Shown: positions 53,370-63,369, numbered from the stretch's first letter. The stretch: DNA of 64,000 nt from Aphanomyces cochlioides (GCA_019828595.1 JAHQRK010000001.1:3906001-3970000); one strand, 5' to 3'. Translations and numbers: made by a program. The notes: generated by a model not told the origin, from the sequence alone.

Positions 53370-54206
53370 TACCGTATCGGTCATATTATCTCACCACGAA
53401 ATTTCGGCTTGGTGAGTGAACGAATGGCTCGGCTCTGGTGAATCATTTTGAACGATCCTCATTTGCCTGGTGAACACATATGAACGAATGCTGAGATGAC
53501 CAATAAGATATTTCGAGCGATACTAAGCTAATGATGAACTATTTTGATTGCAATTTAATCAACGTATGGATTAATCAAATAGAGACTTTTCGAAAATTCT
53601 TGAAAATAAAGTTTGACAACAGAAAGTGTTTTGATTGGACAAAAAAATCCGTATCTTTTTGTTTTCAACAAACACAACTTTTTGTTGACTTAAATAAACC
53701 TTTAGCTCAAAATTATTTTGACTTCCAGGGTGCCAGACTTCATGGCATTCGTCGCGCCAAAAGTCGGGCCTGTGGAGGCAATGCTCTTTGTACTGCACTT
53801 GTACCTCTTGTCAAGACGCTCAATACCCAGGTTTCTACTCCTGTTCAGGGCTATGGTAGACAAGAAGCTTTTTCGCCTCACACGTGGTCCACCAAGAATC
53901 GATTTCACCAACGCATTTGACCGGCACTTGGACGATGCGACTGCAATCGAGAAGTATCGATTCACCATAAGGATTATGTCATCGCCGACTGTAAATGTAC
54001 GTCTTGGAGTTGTCTTGTCGACCCGTTATCATGCAATGCTTCTGACATTTTGGTTTGGCGCGAGAAATCCTTGAGTGACTCTCAAAACCAAACTGAAAGA
54101 CTTCGAAACATCCAGTTCAGCTTGTTGAGAACCATTTATTGACTCGTATGAGAGCACACTTCTTTATCTCAAAATGAAACTCAACAGATCTTCGAAAAGT
54201 CTCTAA

Positions 54207-55004
54207 TACCTTTCATTTCGATTTATTCACCGTGTCCGATACGTTTGGCTCACGGCTAGGGAACCCACAGGTTGCGGGTTCGAGTGCCCGAGTGCGCATT
54301 TTTGATAAAATTTGGTATAATCCCATGTCTGATTGTTTGGCTCCAAATACCATTGATTGCTCCTACCTCACGCACAGTAGGAAACGCATAGATCTCATTC
54401 CTTCCATGTGCAGCAGGCGAGAAACTAGCATTCCAATGTATGCCATAGCGTCATTGACATACCGCTGCTTGCCACCACAGAGCATGTATGTGTGATAGCT
54501 CTGTGGTTGCGAATAGACTGTATGAGAGACTGTTGTTGTAGACAGGACGTGAGGTTCATGCCAGTGCTCAATGCCGCTATGGCATACAGTCTATTCGCAA
54601 CCACAGAGCTATCACACATACATGCTCTGTGGTGGCAAGCAGCGGTATGTCAATGCATCATTGAGCATTGGCATGGAGTTCAAAGTCTGTGAACAACAAC
54701 AGAATCATCGAGAGACTGTTGTTGTAAACAGGATTTGAGATTCCTGCCAGTGCTCAATGACGCTATGGCATACATTGGAATGCTAGTTTCTCGCCTGCTG
54801 CACATGGAAGGAATGAGATCTATGCGTTTCCTACTGTGCGTGAGGTAGGAGCAATCAATGGTATTTGGAGCCAAACAATCAGACATGGGATTACACAAAA
54901 TTTTATCAAAAATGCGCACTCGGGCACTCGAACCCGCAACCTGTGGGTTCCCTAGCCGTGAGCCAAACGCATCGGACACGGTGAATAAATCGAAATGAAA
55001 GGTA
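54207..55004. repeat. Inverted tail-to-tail pair of SINE-like repeats with tRNA-type promoter
   Basis: About 280 bp at 54207-54455 return inverted at 54755-55004 with few differences. Each outer end holds a tRNA-like head: A-box-like TGGCTCACGGCTAGGG and B-box GGTTCGAGTGCC (T-arm GCGGGTTCGAGTGCCCG), 54248-54294 on plus and 54918-54965 on minus. Downstream bodies are non-tRNA. The two copies face each other tail to tail. The tRNA resemblance is real in the T arm, but I could not fold a full cloverleaf, so a functional tRNA is not claimed. Confidence 0.75.
54455..54652. repeat. 70-bp perfect palindrome arms with 58-bp loop
   Basis: Bases 54455-54524 (starting TGACATACCGCTGCTTGCCA) recur as the exact complement at 54583-54652. 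The loop (54525-54582) repeats in direct orientation at about 54712-54770 (GAGACTGTTGTTGTA...GCTATGGCATAC). It sits where the left SINE tail should continue. Confidence 0.85.
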
Positions 55005-55205
55005 TTTTATAAAGTTTAAGGCTCAATCAAAAACGATAAACATATTTTGACCGAATATTCACCTACCCCTGGTGAATAGATATGACCGATGATCCTCATG
55101 GTGGTGAGTAGATACGAACGAATCCCCCGAACCTGGTGAATATATATGAACTTTTGCCTCGTGGTGAGACATGAATGCTGGTGAGATAATATGACCGATA
55201 CGGTA

Positions 55206-55677
55206 CTCCGCATGTTCCGTGCCGATTATGGACGAGATATTGTTTGCCTGGTCTTGTGGAGTATGCAATGTGCGAGGTATATATAGGACACAAAAATTTC
55301 CCCTAACCATGGTAAAACTTTCAAGTCGGCTTTTCTCAAAAAACTTTCAGACAAATAAGGCCCCTTTCTATTTGAAAGTCTTCATATGTTCGAATTTTTC
55401 GGCGTGTTTGGATTCGTCAATTTTTGGTCATTTCAGAGTCCTATTTCATGAATAAATAAATATACAGGTCAAACCTGTATAATTGTAATGACATTTTGTA
55501 CCAACATTCTGCGACACTTGTCATATTATGAAATTTCACAGAAAAAGTTCACAACAGGCCCTAACCCTTTTGCGAGCAAATAACTCTATTTCGTCAAACC
55601 CTGAAAATCTCCATTTTGTCGTCAATTTTCTGACCAATCCGAGACTTCCGTTGGAAATTGTGGTTGGTTCCACCATC
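55206..55677. other. Intergenic; promoter side of the cardiolipin synthase gene
   Basis: No gene. A small hairpin, ATACAGGT-CAA-ACCTGTAT (55463-55481), lies about 200 bp before the start. An in-frame ATG upstream (55528) exists but would not give a mitochondrial leader. Confidence 0.4.
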
Positions 55678-56528
55678 ATGCTTGCGCCGTCGCGATTGCT
55701 GCATCGAACTCTTCAACGCTGTAGAGCCAAAGTACCGTCGATCCACAGAGGCACCTGGATAGAACCATCTCGGCTTTTAAGCCAGCAGCATCACCACCAC
55801 ACGCCTGAGAAACGAGAACGAGATCCGAATGACAAGCTGCTGCAAATCGCTACGATTCCGAACGCAATCACGATGACGCGGATTGCATTCACGCCGTTTC
55901 TCGGGTATTTGATCCTCCAAGGAGACTATAAATGGGCTGTAGCAGGTATGCTTCACGTTGTTCTCAATGCAGATCCCTCATGTTTGACGTAGTTCTGTCC
56001 GTGGCGTCCGTCTCCGACTGGTTGGATGGATTTCTCGCCCGCCGACTGAACCAAAAGACTATCGTCGGAACGTTTCTCGACCCACTTGCAGACAAAGTCA
56101 TGGTCGGCACGCTCTGTTTGAGTCTTGGCTATGTGGATCTGCTGCCACTCCCTCTCATCGTGCTCATCTTTGGTCGCGATCTCCTCCTCATCGGCGGCAC
56201 GTTGCTCTACCGCTACCGCACAAAGACCGTGCAGTCCGACTTCTTCCAGACCAACAACGTCTTTGAAGTTGAGCCGACGTGGACATCCAAGATCAACACG
56301 GCGCTGCAGTTCGCCACGCTTGGAGGATCGTTGATCAACGCGGCATTTCCACTTCCAGGCGGCGATCTGGCGCTTCAGGGCATGTTGTACGTATATATCT
56401 CCTTTGAATTTTGCTATATTACACCGATTCCTAGCGCCGCCGTCTCCGTCTCGACGTTTGCTTCCGGCTGGGGCTATCTCACAGCGTGGCGGAACCGCGA
56501 AGGCATGTTTCGCCACTTGCCAAAGTAG
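55678..56528 (+). CDS. CRLS1: Cardiolipin synthase (CDP-alcohol phosphatidyltransferase)
   Basis: Three exons (55678-55945, 55993-56386, 56435-56528) give 251 residues. I start at [20 protein letters not shown], a good mitochondrial presequence. The family signature D-G-x2-A-R-x8-G-x3-D-x3-D is exact: [20 protein letters not shown] followed by LADK. The helix [20 protein letters not shown] and later hydrophobic segments are those of eukaryotic-type cardiolipin synthases, which join CDP-diacylglycerol to phosphatidylglycerol in the inner mitochondrial membrane. A related phosphatidylglycerophosphate synthase is the main alternative. Tail to tail with the choline/ethanolamine kinase gene (60 bp apart), another phospholipid enzyme. 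Confidence 0.9.
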
Positions 56529-56587
56529 ATTCCAGCGCCGCGCGGCCGTCGACAGAAGCTTAGATCTCAACCACGCCATTTTGTACC

Positions 56588-57706
56588 TTAATACCGATTT
56601 TGCATGGAAACTTTCATCTTGAAGGCATTCCAGCGGCACATGGCGTAGCCAAAGTAGTCAAAGTCGATCGCGGATTGCGTGGCTTGGATGAAACCCCAGA
56701 GGGACCAGAAGAGATGCGTCGCATTCGCATACACGTTGGCTTCATGACGAAGATCTTCGACGGCAGATTCCGTGGCGGAATCGCCCAAGTAGGCCGCGCA
56801 AAAGTGCCGCTGTTCCGCCACCGTCGGGTATTTACTAAAGTCGCCCATGTGCGGCGCGGCGCCGTGGTAGTCGTAGCACCATTCACTGAAGTGGTTGCCC
56901 AAGTCGTACCCGCGGGGATTGTAGTGGCTGTACTCAAAGTCGATCATGACGGCGTCGTTGGCATCCGTGGCCATGATGTTGCCGTACTGGAGATCGTTGT
57001 GGCAAAAGACGACGGGCGAATCGACGGTCGCGAGGAGCGCTTCCAGCGCTTGGATATCGCGCTCCATGGCGTCCACGTCGAACGTGCGATTGCCCGACGC
57101 GTAGGCAGCCTTTGCATCTTTGAACAACTTGTGGATGTTGTTGAGAATGCGAGGATTTCTGTCCATGTCAACTTGAGTGGTGTGGAAGAGCGCCATCTTT
57201 CTTGCAATCTTGGCGGAGAACTCTGGTACGCGGATGTCAGACGCCGTGGCGGTACGCCCGTCAATCATGCTCTCGACGCGACCATTTTGGAACTCCCCGA
57301 GGAGACTCACGCCGAGGTTTTGTCGGGAGAGCTCTTGGAAGACGCGGATTTCTTCCTGGCGAGAGAAGAACGCCTCCGTGCCGTGGCCGTAGATTCGCAG
57401 GAGGACTTTGTGATGCGGCGCCATACGTTTCTCGCATGTAAAGATGATATTCGTCATCGCTCCACTCACATGCGTCAACACTGCGTCGGCAGGAGAGACG
57501 TCAGTCCATGCTGGTAAATGAGCACCAAGAGCGGCGATAACATCCGACTGGAAGCGAACAAGGTCTCGCTCTGTGCATGATGGATGCAAATACGCTGCCG
57601 CATTGAGTACATAGTTGGAACGCGCCATCGAGATCGACCGACGAGGTACACAGCTCCGAAAGAACACAGAACGCATCGACGGAGCAAGCACGTCACGTGG
57701 ACCCAA
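56588..57706 (-). CDS. Choline/ethanolamine kinase
   Basis: Intronless, up to 372 residues (an internal start at residue 11 is also reasonable). The N-lobe carries LTHVSGAMTNIIFTCEK and the lysine in HKVLLRIYG. The catalytic Brenner motif is VVFCHNDLQYGNIM and the metal-binding choline-kinase motif is AVMIDFEYSHYNPRGYDLGN, followed by HFSEWCYDY. It phosphorylates choline or ethanolamine, the first step of the Kennedy pathway, in the cytosol. The substrate preference cannot be set. The first 25 residues (MRSVFFRSCVPRRSISMARS region) are basic and could be a leader. Confidence 0.92.
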   Translation of the reverse strand: MGPRDVLAPSMRSVFFRSCVPRRSISMARSNYVLNAAAYLHPSCTERDLVRFQSDVIAALGAHLPAWTDVSPADAVLTHVSGAMTNIIFTCEKRMAPHHKVLLRIYGHGTEAFFSRQEEIRVFQELSRQNLGVSLLGEFQNGRVESMIDGRTATASDIRVPEFSAKIARKMALFHTTQVDMDRNPRILNNIHKLFKDAKAAYASGNRTFDVDAMERDIQALEALLATVDSPVVFCHNDLQYGNIMATDANDAVMIDFEYSHYNPRGYDLGNHFSEWCYDYHGAAPHMGDFSKYPTVAEQRHFCAAYLGDSATESAVEDLRHEANVYANATHLFWSLWGFIQATQSAIDFDYFGYAMCRWNAFKMKVSMQNRY

Positions 57707-58080
57707 TCAAACGATTGTCGCGTTTTGACCATGGCCAGTAAATCAGTCGACGAAGCATGCCATATGACACGGAAAGTTGGATCCATGCATGCTCTCTCTC
57801 CGCTACAGTATCGGCGTCCACTCGGTTGCCTCAGACTCGTCCATCACAGAGAGCGAAGAATGGAGCTCCACCCCCCCATTGGACTGCAGATGGAGCTATT
57901 GACAAGCGGTTGGGTGAGCTGCAGAAGGCGCACGGAAGGCGTAAGAAAGCGCGAGATGGAAGCGATGGGATGAAGGAACACAATATTGGTGGATTCCATG
58001 AAGATATGGAGATGGAAAGATCAAGAAGAAGACACGAATGCATGCATTACATGACATATTGACAAGCAGGACGGCGGGGA
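57707..58080. other. Intergenic, nothing firm
   Basis: A plus-strand frame of 101 codons (57757-58062) is basic and helical but shows no family or splice logic, and is not called a gene. Confidence 0.4.
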
Positions 58081-59088
58081 TTAAAAGTGGACGGCGTAGT
58101 AATCGCTCGGAGCGATGAGCTTGGGACCGCCGTAGAAATCCAAGAGTAGAATCTCCGTGGGATGCAGCTCAAACCTAAGAATCATGCCATGAGGATGGAA
58201 AGACAAGTGCCGTGTACGGTTCAAAGCCGTGATCGTCAGGCCACGACGCCATTTGAGGGTGCCTGGGAGAGAGAAAATCATGAGTTCTGGTGAGGAAGAA
58301 AGGCAGCGTACTTGGAGAAGAGAGCCTCAAGTGCATCTTGCCTCGCGTCATTGTCTTCCACGGGCAGCAATGGACCTGAAAAGACAACCTTCCAGCACGT
58401 TGGATCCTGCCATCAAGGTCAAAACCAACCCTCTGGAGTTGGATGTACCTGAGGATCCATTTTGCAATTGCCAAGTTGCGCCATTGTGATCGAGACGGAT
58501 ACATTGGGGCTTTTGACGACATCCTTTCCTACATCGCCGCAGTTGATCCTTGCCCTAAAGCTTGTCGACAAACCTGTGGAATCCAAAGGCGTCAGGTAGA
58601 AATAGAGATGTCCCGTAGCGTTTTCCACTGAAGTTCCGACACCATCTAGTACAGTTCCGTCACCACAATATTGGGATTTCGACGGTATACCGCTGTAAGA
58701 CGCCATGTTGGCGAAGGGAGCGCCGTTCAAGTGAATCGATGATGTTGCAATGGTTGCCCAGTCATTCGAGTGCACAATCCAGCGAGCATGGCGTGCACTA
58801 CAAGCCACCCCGTGAATATCCAACAATCCGCACCTGAACAACGCATTACCTTTGCGTTTTAGAGTCTGTGGCGTGGACAAGACGAGATTCTTCGGGGGTG
58901 AGGCCGCTGAAAGATTCCACTGTGATTGCAGTTCGAAGATTCAACGTCGCTGGGGACAACCACGTCGGGGCGAAGCTCACCGCGAGGAAAGCCAAGCAAG
59001 ACGCAAGAGCGACTGTCCTAAATAGCCACTTACGACTTGGTGTTGCTGAAGGCGCGCCTGTATCCAAGAGAGGTGTCGTCGCGGACAT
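58081..59088 (-). CDS. CREG-family protein, membrane-anchored
   Basis: Five exons (58850-59088, 58449-58797, 58312-58406, 58218-58262, 58081-58174) join to 273 residues. The N-terminus is cytosolic, then a signal anchor (WLFRTVALASCLAFLAVSF) is followed by a CREG/FMN-binding split-barrel domain: ARHARWIVHSNDWATIATSS, APFANMASYSG, GHLYFYLTPLDSTGLSTSF, CKMDPQDPTCWKVVFSGPLL, ALFSKHPQMASWPDDHGFEP and LLLDFYGGPKLIAPSDYYAV. Animal CREG1 is a lysosomal/secreted glycoprotein that binds no FMN. The last two introns are short and hide the correct frame. Cys and glycosylation sites such as NAT and NVS suggest a lumenal domain. Confidence 0.88.
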
Positions 59089-59422
59089 GTCGATCCAAAA
59101 ATGAAGATGGAAGTTGCATTGACAACTGGATAGACTTGAAAATTGTAAAACATACAAATTCCAAGTATAATGAATATTTCCAACTCACTGTGATTGGATA
59201 AAGGATGCGTGCCGCATAAGGCCGGCAGGAAGATTGATCGCAGCATTTCGCTCCAATTCGCCGTTAGTTCCATTGTGGTCTTGGGCTTCTGGGGCTCCTG
59301 ACGCGAGTTTCCAAGTCTTGAAGCAGCGGAGAGCATTCTATGGGGCATAGTTTGATCAAGTGTAAAGAACCTCTCTAAATTTATACGATTTGATTTGCTA
59401 CCACTTGGCCAATCAAAAGCAC
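59089..59422. promoter_or_regulatory. Upstream region of the CREG-like gene
   Basis: No gene. GGCCAATCAAAAGC at 59407-59420 is a CCAAT box, followed immediately by a MITE. Confidence 0.35.
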
Positions 59423-59756
59423 TAAGGGTGTGTTCGCTCAAGGCAACCAGTTATTTACTATAACCAGTTATTTTAACTTAGTTATTGTAACCCAAGAGAG
59501 AAAAAGTTGACTTCCACCGCGGAACTTCTTGTGAAAAACTTCCATGATGGAAGAGCTTCATCAAAATAACCCGCAGAATAAACACCTCCAGAGATGGTTA
59601 TTTTTGCTGGTTATTTCCTGGGAAATTGGACATGGGACAAACTGATTGGAATTAAACTCGTGTTCGCTGAAATCACAAAAATCCAGTTATTTCTCAGAAA
59701 ATATCCAAATTTCGACCAAATAACCAGTTTTTTTGCTTCAGCGAAACACACTCTTA
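59423..59756. mobile_element. MITE with GGGTGTGTTCGCT termini
   Basis: TAAGGGTGTGTTCGCT at the left end matches the complement of AGCGAAACACACTCTTA at the right. Inner AACCAGTTATTT / AAATAACCAGTT extend the imperfect inverted repeat to about 45 bp. The internal sequence repeats TAACCAG(T)TATTT and has no coding capacity. A second GGGTGTGTTCGCTGAAC begins at 59757 without a matching partner, so another truncated copy may follow. TTA/TAA flanks would fit a PIF/Harbinger-type element (3-bp target). Confidence 0.7.
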
Positions 59757-60476
59757 GGGTGTGTTCGCTGAACACTAATAGGTGAAGTTTGGGAATGCCA
59801 GAGGTTTGCCTCGAGATCAACTGCGCGATGAACGATTCAACTAGAGTGCACTAAAGGCCATAACCTCTATCGCAGTACCATGCAATCTTGATGTCGTAAC
59901 ACTGCGTTATCGAGGCGGTGATGGGACGATCTGGCGACTGACACCACCAAGTACCAATATCGAATTTCAGCGTAACAAATAAATTCAAACAAGTTTTGAT
60001 TTCCACGAAATGACAACACATTATTTAGGGTGCGTCTGCAAAATTTCAAATCAATATGCCATTTTCAGCCAAATTGGGATCAACGATTTATGGCATATTC
60101 AAAATAGAGGTAAAACCTCCATCTCGTAAAATGGCATTTTGGGAGCCTCCAGTGAGTATATCCCAACCAAAAATATTGGATTTGGTGCAAAACTCTTTGA
60201 GATAAACAAGTTCATATTTTGACCTAAATGATTGAATTTGGCCTCAAAATGGCATTTTGGGCCAATTTATTGTAATATTTTCGGTTGCCAGACGGGCCCT
60301 TAAGCAAATGCTGGTATTATAAAATAACACATTTCACAAAATATCAAATGTTAGAGAATTTTTCTCACATGTAGAGGAGGAGAGTGGTGAACAATGTCGA
60401 TGTCAACCGCGATGAGGAAACACATAGCGTCGAGTTTTATAAGTCAACGTGTTGTATTTAGCGTATTGCTTTCTTC
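59757..60476. other. Intergenic with AAATGGCATTTTGGG repeats
   Basis: Between 60055 and 60270 the phrase AAAATGGCATTTTGGG appears at least twice (60128, 60245), with GCCATTTTCAGCC earlier, so a short dispersed repeat is likely. No gene seen. Confidence 0.4.
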
Positions 60477-61361
60477 CTACAGTGACTTGAGGAAGGCCTT
60501 GTTGGCTGCAAGCCACTCGCGGTGAGTCTGCGCCTTGACACCCGTCAACTTTTCAAAATCGTCCGTCACGTCACCCGCGACTCCAGCAGCCGTCGACGCG
60601 TCAAGAGAGGCCAAGACATCGGCGATGACTGCTGGAAGGCCAGTGGCAGCGACAATACCCTTGGACAGATCCGACACAGACACTTGGATCACCTGAATCG
60701 GTTTCTCCACTGTCTCACTGATCTGTGCCACGATCTCATCCACACTCAATGCCTCTGGGCCAGTCAACTCGTACGTGACGTTGTCTGAGCTGTCGCTGGC
60801 AAGAGCATACGCAGCCGCACGAGCGAGATCGTCACGCGAGATCAGCGACACCTTGCCGTCCTTCGCCGCGCTGAACCACTGACCGGTCTTCAGCGCGCCA
60901 CCAATAGAGCCGATGTTGTTTTCGAAGTAGAGACCGTTGCGGAGGATCGAGTAGTTGATCTTGCCGGACTTGATGGCCACTTCCGTCGTTTCGTGCTTGG
61001 TCTTGACCGCGAAGAGCGTCTTGTCGAGACCTTGAAGCGATGTGTACACGACGTGCTTGACACCGGCCTTGGCAAAGGCGTCGACAGCCGCGACTTGGAT
61101 CTCGCCGTCACCCGCGTCCACACTGATCAACAAGGCACGATCCACACCAGCTGCCGCAGCAGTGACGGTTTGGATATCCGAGAAGTCGACCTTGCGCACT
61201 TGGACACCTTTGTCGGCCAACTCTTGGAGTTTCGTGGGGTCGCGGGTGCCAGCCACGATCCGCTCGGGACTGATGGCGAGTGTGGTGAGCAAGTGGTTGA
61301 TGACGAGCTTGCCGAGTTGGCCGGATGCGCCAGTGACGAGAAGAGTAGAAGGAGCTGACAT
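60477..61361 (-). CDS. NmrA/QOR2-like NAD(P)-binding oxidoreductase (copy A)
   Basis: Intronless, 294 residues. The atypical SDR Rossmann fold begins LLVTGASGQLGKLVINHLLT with the NADP-preferring IVAGTRDPTKLQEL. Then come ALLISV, VKHVVYTSLQGLDKT, INYSILRNGLYFENNIG and LISRDDLARAAAYAL, and the C-terminal VTYELTGPEALSVDEIVAQI. It resembles bacterial QOR2/YtfG-type quinone reductases and NmrA-like redox sensors. The substrate is unknown. It forms an inverted, divergent pair with copy B at 62479. Confidence 0.88.
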   Translation of the reverse strand: MSAPSTLLVTGASGQLGKLVINHLLTTLAISPERIVAGTRDPTKLQELADKGVQVRKVDFSDIQTVTAAAAGVDRALLISVDAGDGEIQVAAVDAFAKAGVKHVVYTSLQGLDKTLFAVKTKHETTEVAIKSGKINYSILRNGLYFENNIGSIGGALKTGQWFSAAKDGKVSLISRDDLARAAAYALASDSSDNVTYELTGPEALSVDEIVAQISETVEKPIQVIQVSVSDLSKGIVAATGLPAVIADVLASLDASTAAGVAGDVTDDFEKLTGVKAQTHREWLAANKAFLKSL

Positions 61362-62478
61362 GTTGGTAGTTCTTGGTAAATTGCAGAATGAGTTGGTGGG
61401 CGACTCGGCTACGACGATCCACGGAAGTCAATTTGAACAAAAAGTGTAAACTGAATGGACGTTGCTGATTGGTCATCAGACAGATCAATTTGGGCCAATG
61501 AGACGAGAGAGTTCTGATGGAGTCGGCCATAGTAATCCATTTGGATGGAGTCATATCCTCGACTGCACCTGACAGTAGTCATCCGCTTGGGTTGCATCAT
61601 ACAAGACAATGCTAGTCGTTTGGAGATTTGCTACTGTGTTTTGCCGGAAGGAACGTCCGAGCATGGGTGCAATTGATGGGAGGAAAGGGTCGTGGAAAAC
61701 GAAGTGTTTCACCCTTGCATGAGATTGATATTCAATGTCCTTGTTTCGCGAAGGTGGCAACAATTCCTTCCAGGAGCCAAAACATAGAGAGCGTTTCTCC
61801 CATGTTCATGTGCGACTCCAAGTCTCTTCTCGGGAGTCACGACAGAGCCGCAGAAGTCTTGCAACCCACATTCAAGACGGATCTTCCTTGACGATACAAA
61901 GAAAATGCTTATGGGAAAATGGTGACATCGGATTGGTTGAAAATATAAATAGAGCAACCTGATTGGTCGACCACTTTGATGTGACTAGAGGTCTAATTGA
62001 ACGCGCAGGGGGCGATAGAACTTGTGGAATTCGACAAACTCGTCACGAAAACGCTTCGAGCCATGAACCTCGCTGCCGAGAAAGAACCTTTGAATGTCTC
62101 TCTCGAAGAGCATCAATCAGAAGGATGCAGCACAGGAGCTATTGAATGAGCTCAAATCTTGTGAAGCCCCCCCCCCAACCGTCGCGACCTACCAGTTTCT
62201 TTAACCAAGATGCGATAGAAACCTCAGTCAGATGGGCAATCAGGGCATCCAACAACAACGAACTGCAGGACCCAGATGCTAACACAGTCGAGGATATGAC
62301 GCCACCCAGACGGATTACTATTATAGACTCTCGATTAGAACAATCACGTCTGATTGGTCTACCTTAGACCAACCAGCATCTTTCATTCAATTTACGCCTT
62401 TTGTTCAACCCGTAGTCGATCCTCGCGACAGAAGCGTCGTCGGCCTACTCATTCTGCAATATACCAAGAACTATCAAC
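61362..62478. promoter_or_regulatory. Shared divergent region between oxidoreductase copies
   Basis: Both gene starts keep homologous upstream sequence: CTCATTCTGCAATTTACCAAG (complement of about 61375-61395) against CTCATTCTGCAATATACCAAG (about 62450). CCAAT-type boxes in either orientation occur near 61469 (GATTGGTC), 61493 (GGGCCAATGAG), 61931 (GGATTGGTTG), 61960 (CTGATTGGTC) and 62349 (CTGATTGGTC). A C10 run lies near 62167. No gene seen. Confidence 0.5.
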
Positions 62479-63369
62479 ATGTCAGCTCCTTCTACTCTTC
62501 TCGTCACTGGCGCATCCGGCCAACTCGGCAAGCTCGTCATCCACCACTTGCTCACCACACTCGCCATCAGTCCCGAGCGGATCGTGGCTGGCACCCGCGA
62601 CCCCACGAAACTCCAAGAGTTGGCCGACAAAGGTGTCCGAGTGCGCAAGGTCGACTTCTCGGATATCCAAACCGTCACTGCTGCGGCGGCTGGTGTGGAT
62701 TGTGCCTTGTTGATCAGTGTGGACGATGTCGTGGGAGGTGATGATGTCCAAAACGCGGCCGTCGACGCCTTTGCCAAGGCCGGTGTCAAGCACGTCGTGT
62801 ACACATCGCTTCAAGGTCTAGAGAAGTCGCTCTTCACGGTCAAGTCCAAGCATGCATCGACGGAAGCTGCCATCAAGTCCAGCAAGATCAACTACTCGAT
62901 CCTCCGCAACGGTCTCTACTTCGAAAACAACATCGGCTCCATTGGTGGCGCGCTGAAGACCGGTCAGTGGTTCAGCGCGGCGAAGGACGGCAAGGTGTCG
63001 CTGATCTCGCGTGACGATCTCGCTCGTGCGGCTGCGTATGCTCTTGCCAGCGACAGCTCAGACAACGTCACGTACGAGTTGACTGGCCCAGAGGCATTGA
63101 GTGTGGATGAGATCGTGGCACAGATCAGTGAGACAGTGGAGAAACCGATTCAGGTGATCCAAGTGTCTGTGTCGGATCTGTCCAAGGGTATTGTCGCTGC
63201 CACTGGCCTTCCAGCAGTCATCGCCGATGTCTTGGCCTCTCTTGACGCGTCGACGGCTGCTGGAGTCGCGGGTGACGTGACGGACGATTTTGAAAAGTTG
63301 ACGGGTGTCAAGGCGCAGACCCACCGCGAGTGGCTTGAAGCCAACAAGGCCTTCCTCAAGTCACTTTAG
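62479..63369 (+). CDS. NmrA/QOR2-like NAD(P)-binding oxidoreductase (copy B)
   Basis: Intronless, 296 residues; the same fold and motifs as copy A (LLVTGASGQLGKLVIHHLLT). Residues about 78-130 differ clearly (CALLISVDDVVGGDDVQNAA against RALLISVDAGDGEIQVAA; LEKSLFTVKSKHASTEAAIK against LDKTLFAVKTKHETTEVAIK). From INYSILRNG to the end only one residue differs (WLEANK against WLAANK), and similarity continues about 45 bp past the stop. The divergent window is two residues longer here. The pattern indicates partial gene conversion. Substrate unknown. Confidence 0.88.
   Translation: MSAPSTLLVTGASGQLGKLVIHHLLTTLAISPERIVAGTRDPTKLQELADKGVRVRKVDFSDIQTVTAAAAGVDCALLISVDDVVGGDDVQNAAVDAFAKAGVKHVVYTSLQGLEKSLFTVKSKHASTEAAIKSSKINYSILRNGLYFENNIGSIGGALKTGQWFSAAKDGKVSLISRDDLARAAAYALASDSSDNVTYELTGPEALSVDEIVAQISETVEKPIQVIQVSVSDLSKGIVAATGLPAVIADVLASLDASTAAGVAGDVTDDFEKLTGVKAQTHREWLEANKAFLKSL

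Larger units (their letters stand above)
53370..55205. mobile_element. 1.8-kb element with 27-bp perfect inverted termini
   Basis: TACCGTATCGGTCATATTAT (extending 7 more bases to 53396) is repeated exactly in inverse at 55179-55205. Taking TA as the duplicated target, the termini start CCGTATCGG, the pattern of Tc1/mariner-like elements. Next to each terminus lie 3-5 direct, not inverted, copies of a loose unit such as TGGTGAACACATATGAACGA (53395-53490 and 55065-55195). Frames around 53700-54070 are weak and no transposase is recognised, so it is probably non-autonomous. It contains a SINE pair. Confidence 0.75.

Noticed and set aside
53702..54074. Transposase exon inside the TIR element
   Set aside because: Frames on both strands are of similar length and neither shows a DDE or helix-turn-helix pattern I can defend.
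54248..54320. Functional tRNA gene
   Set aside because: The B box and T arm are good, but a full acceptor and anticodon stem could not be formed, and the sequence is part of a repeated SINE-like unit.
57757..58062. 101-codon basic frame
   Set aside because: No homology pattern or clear start context; likely chance in an intergenic space.
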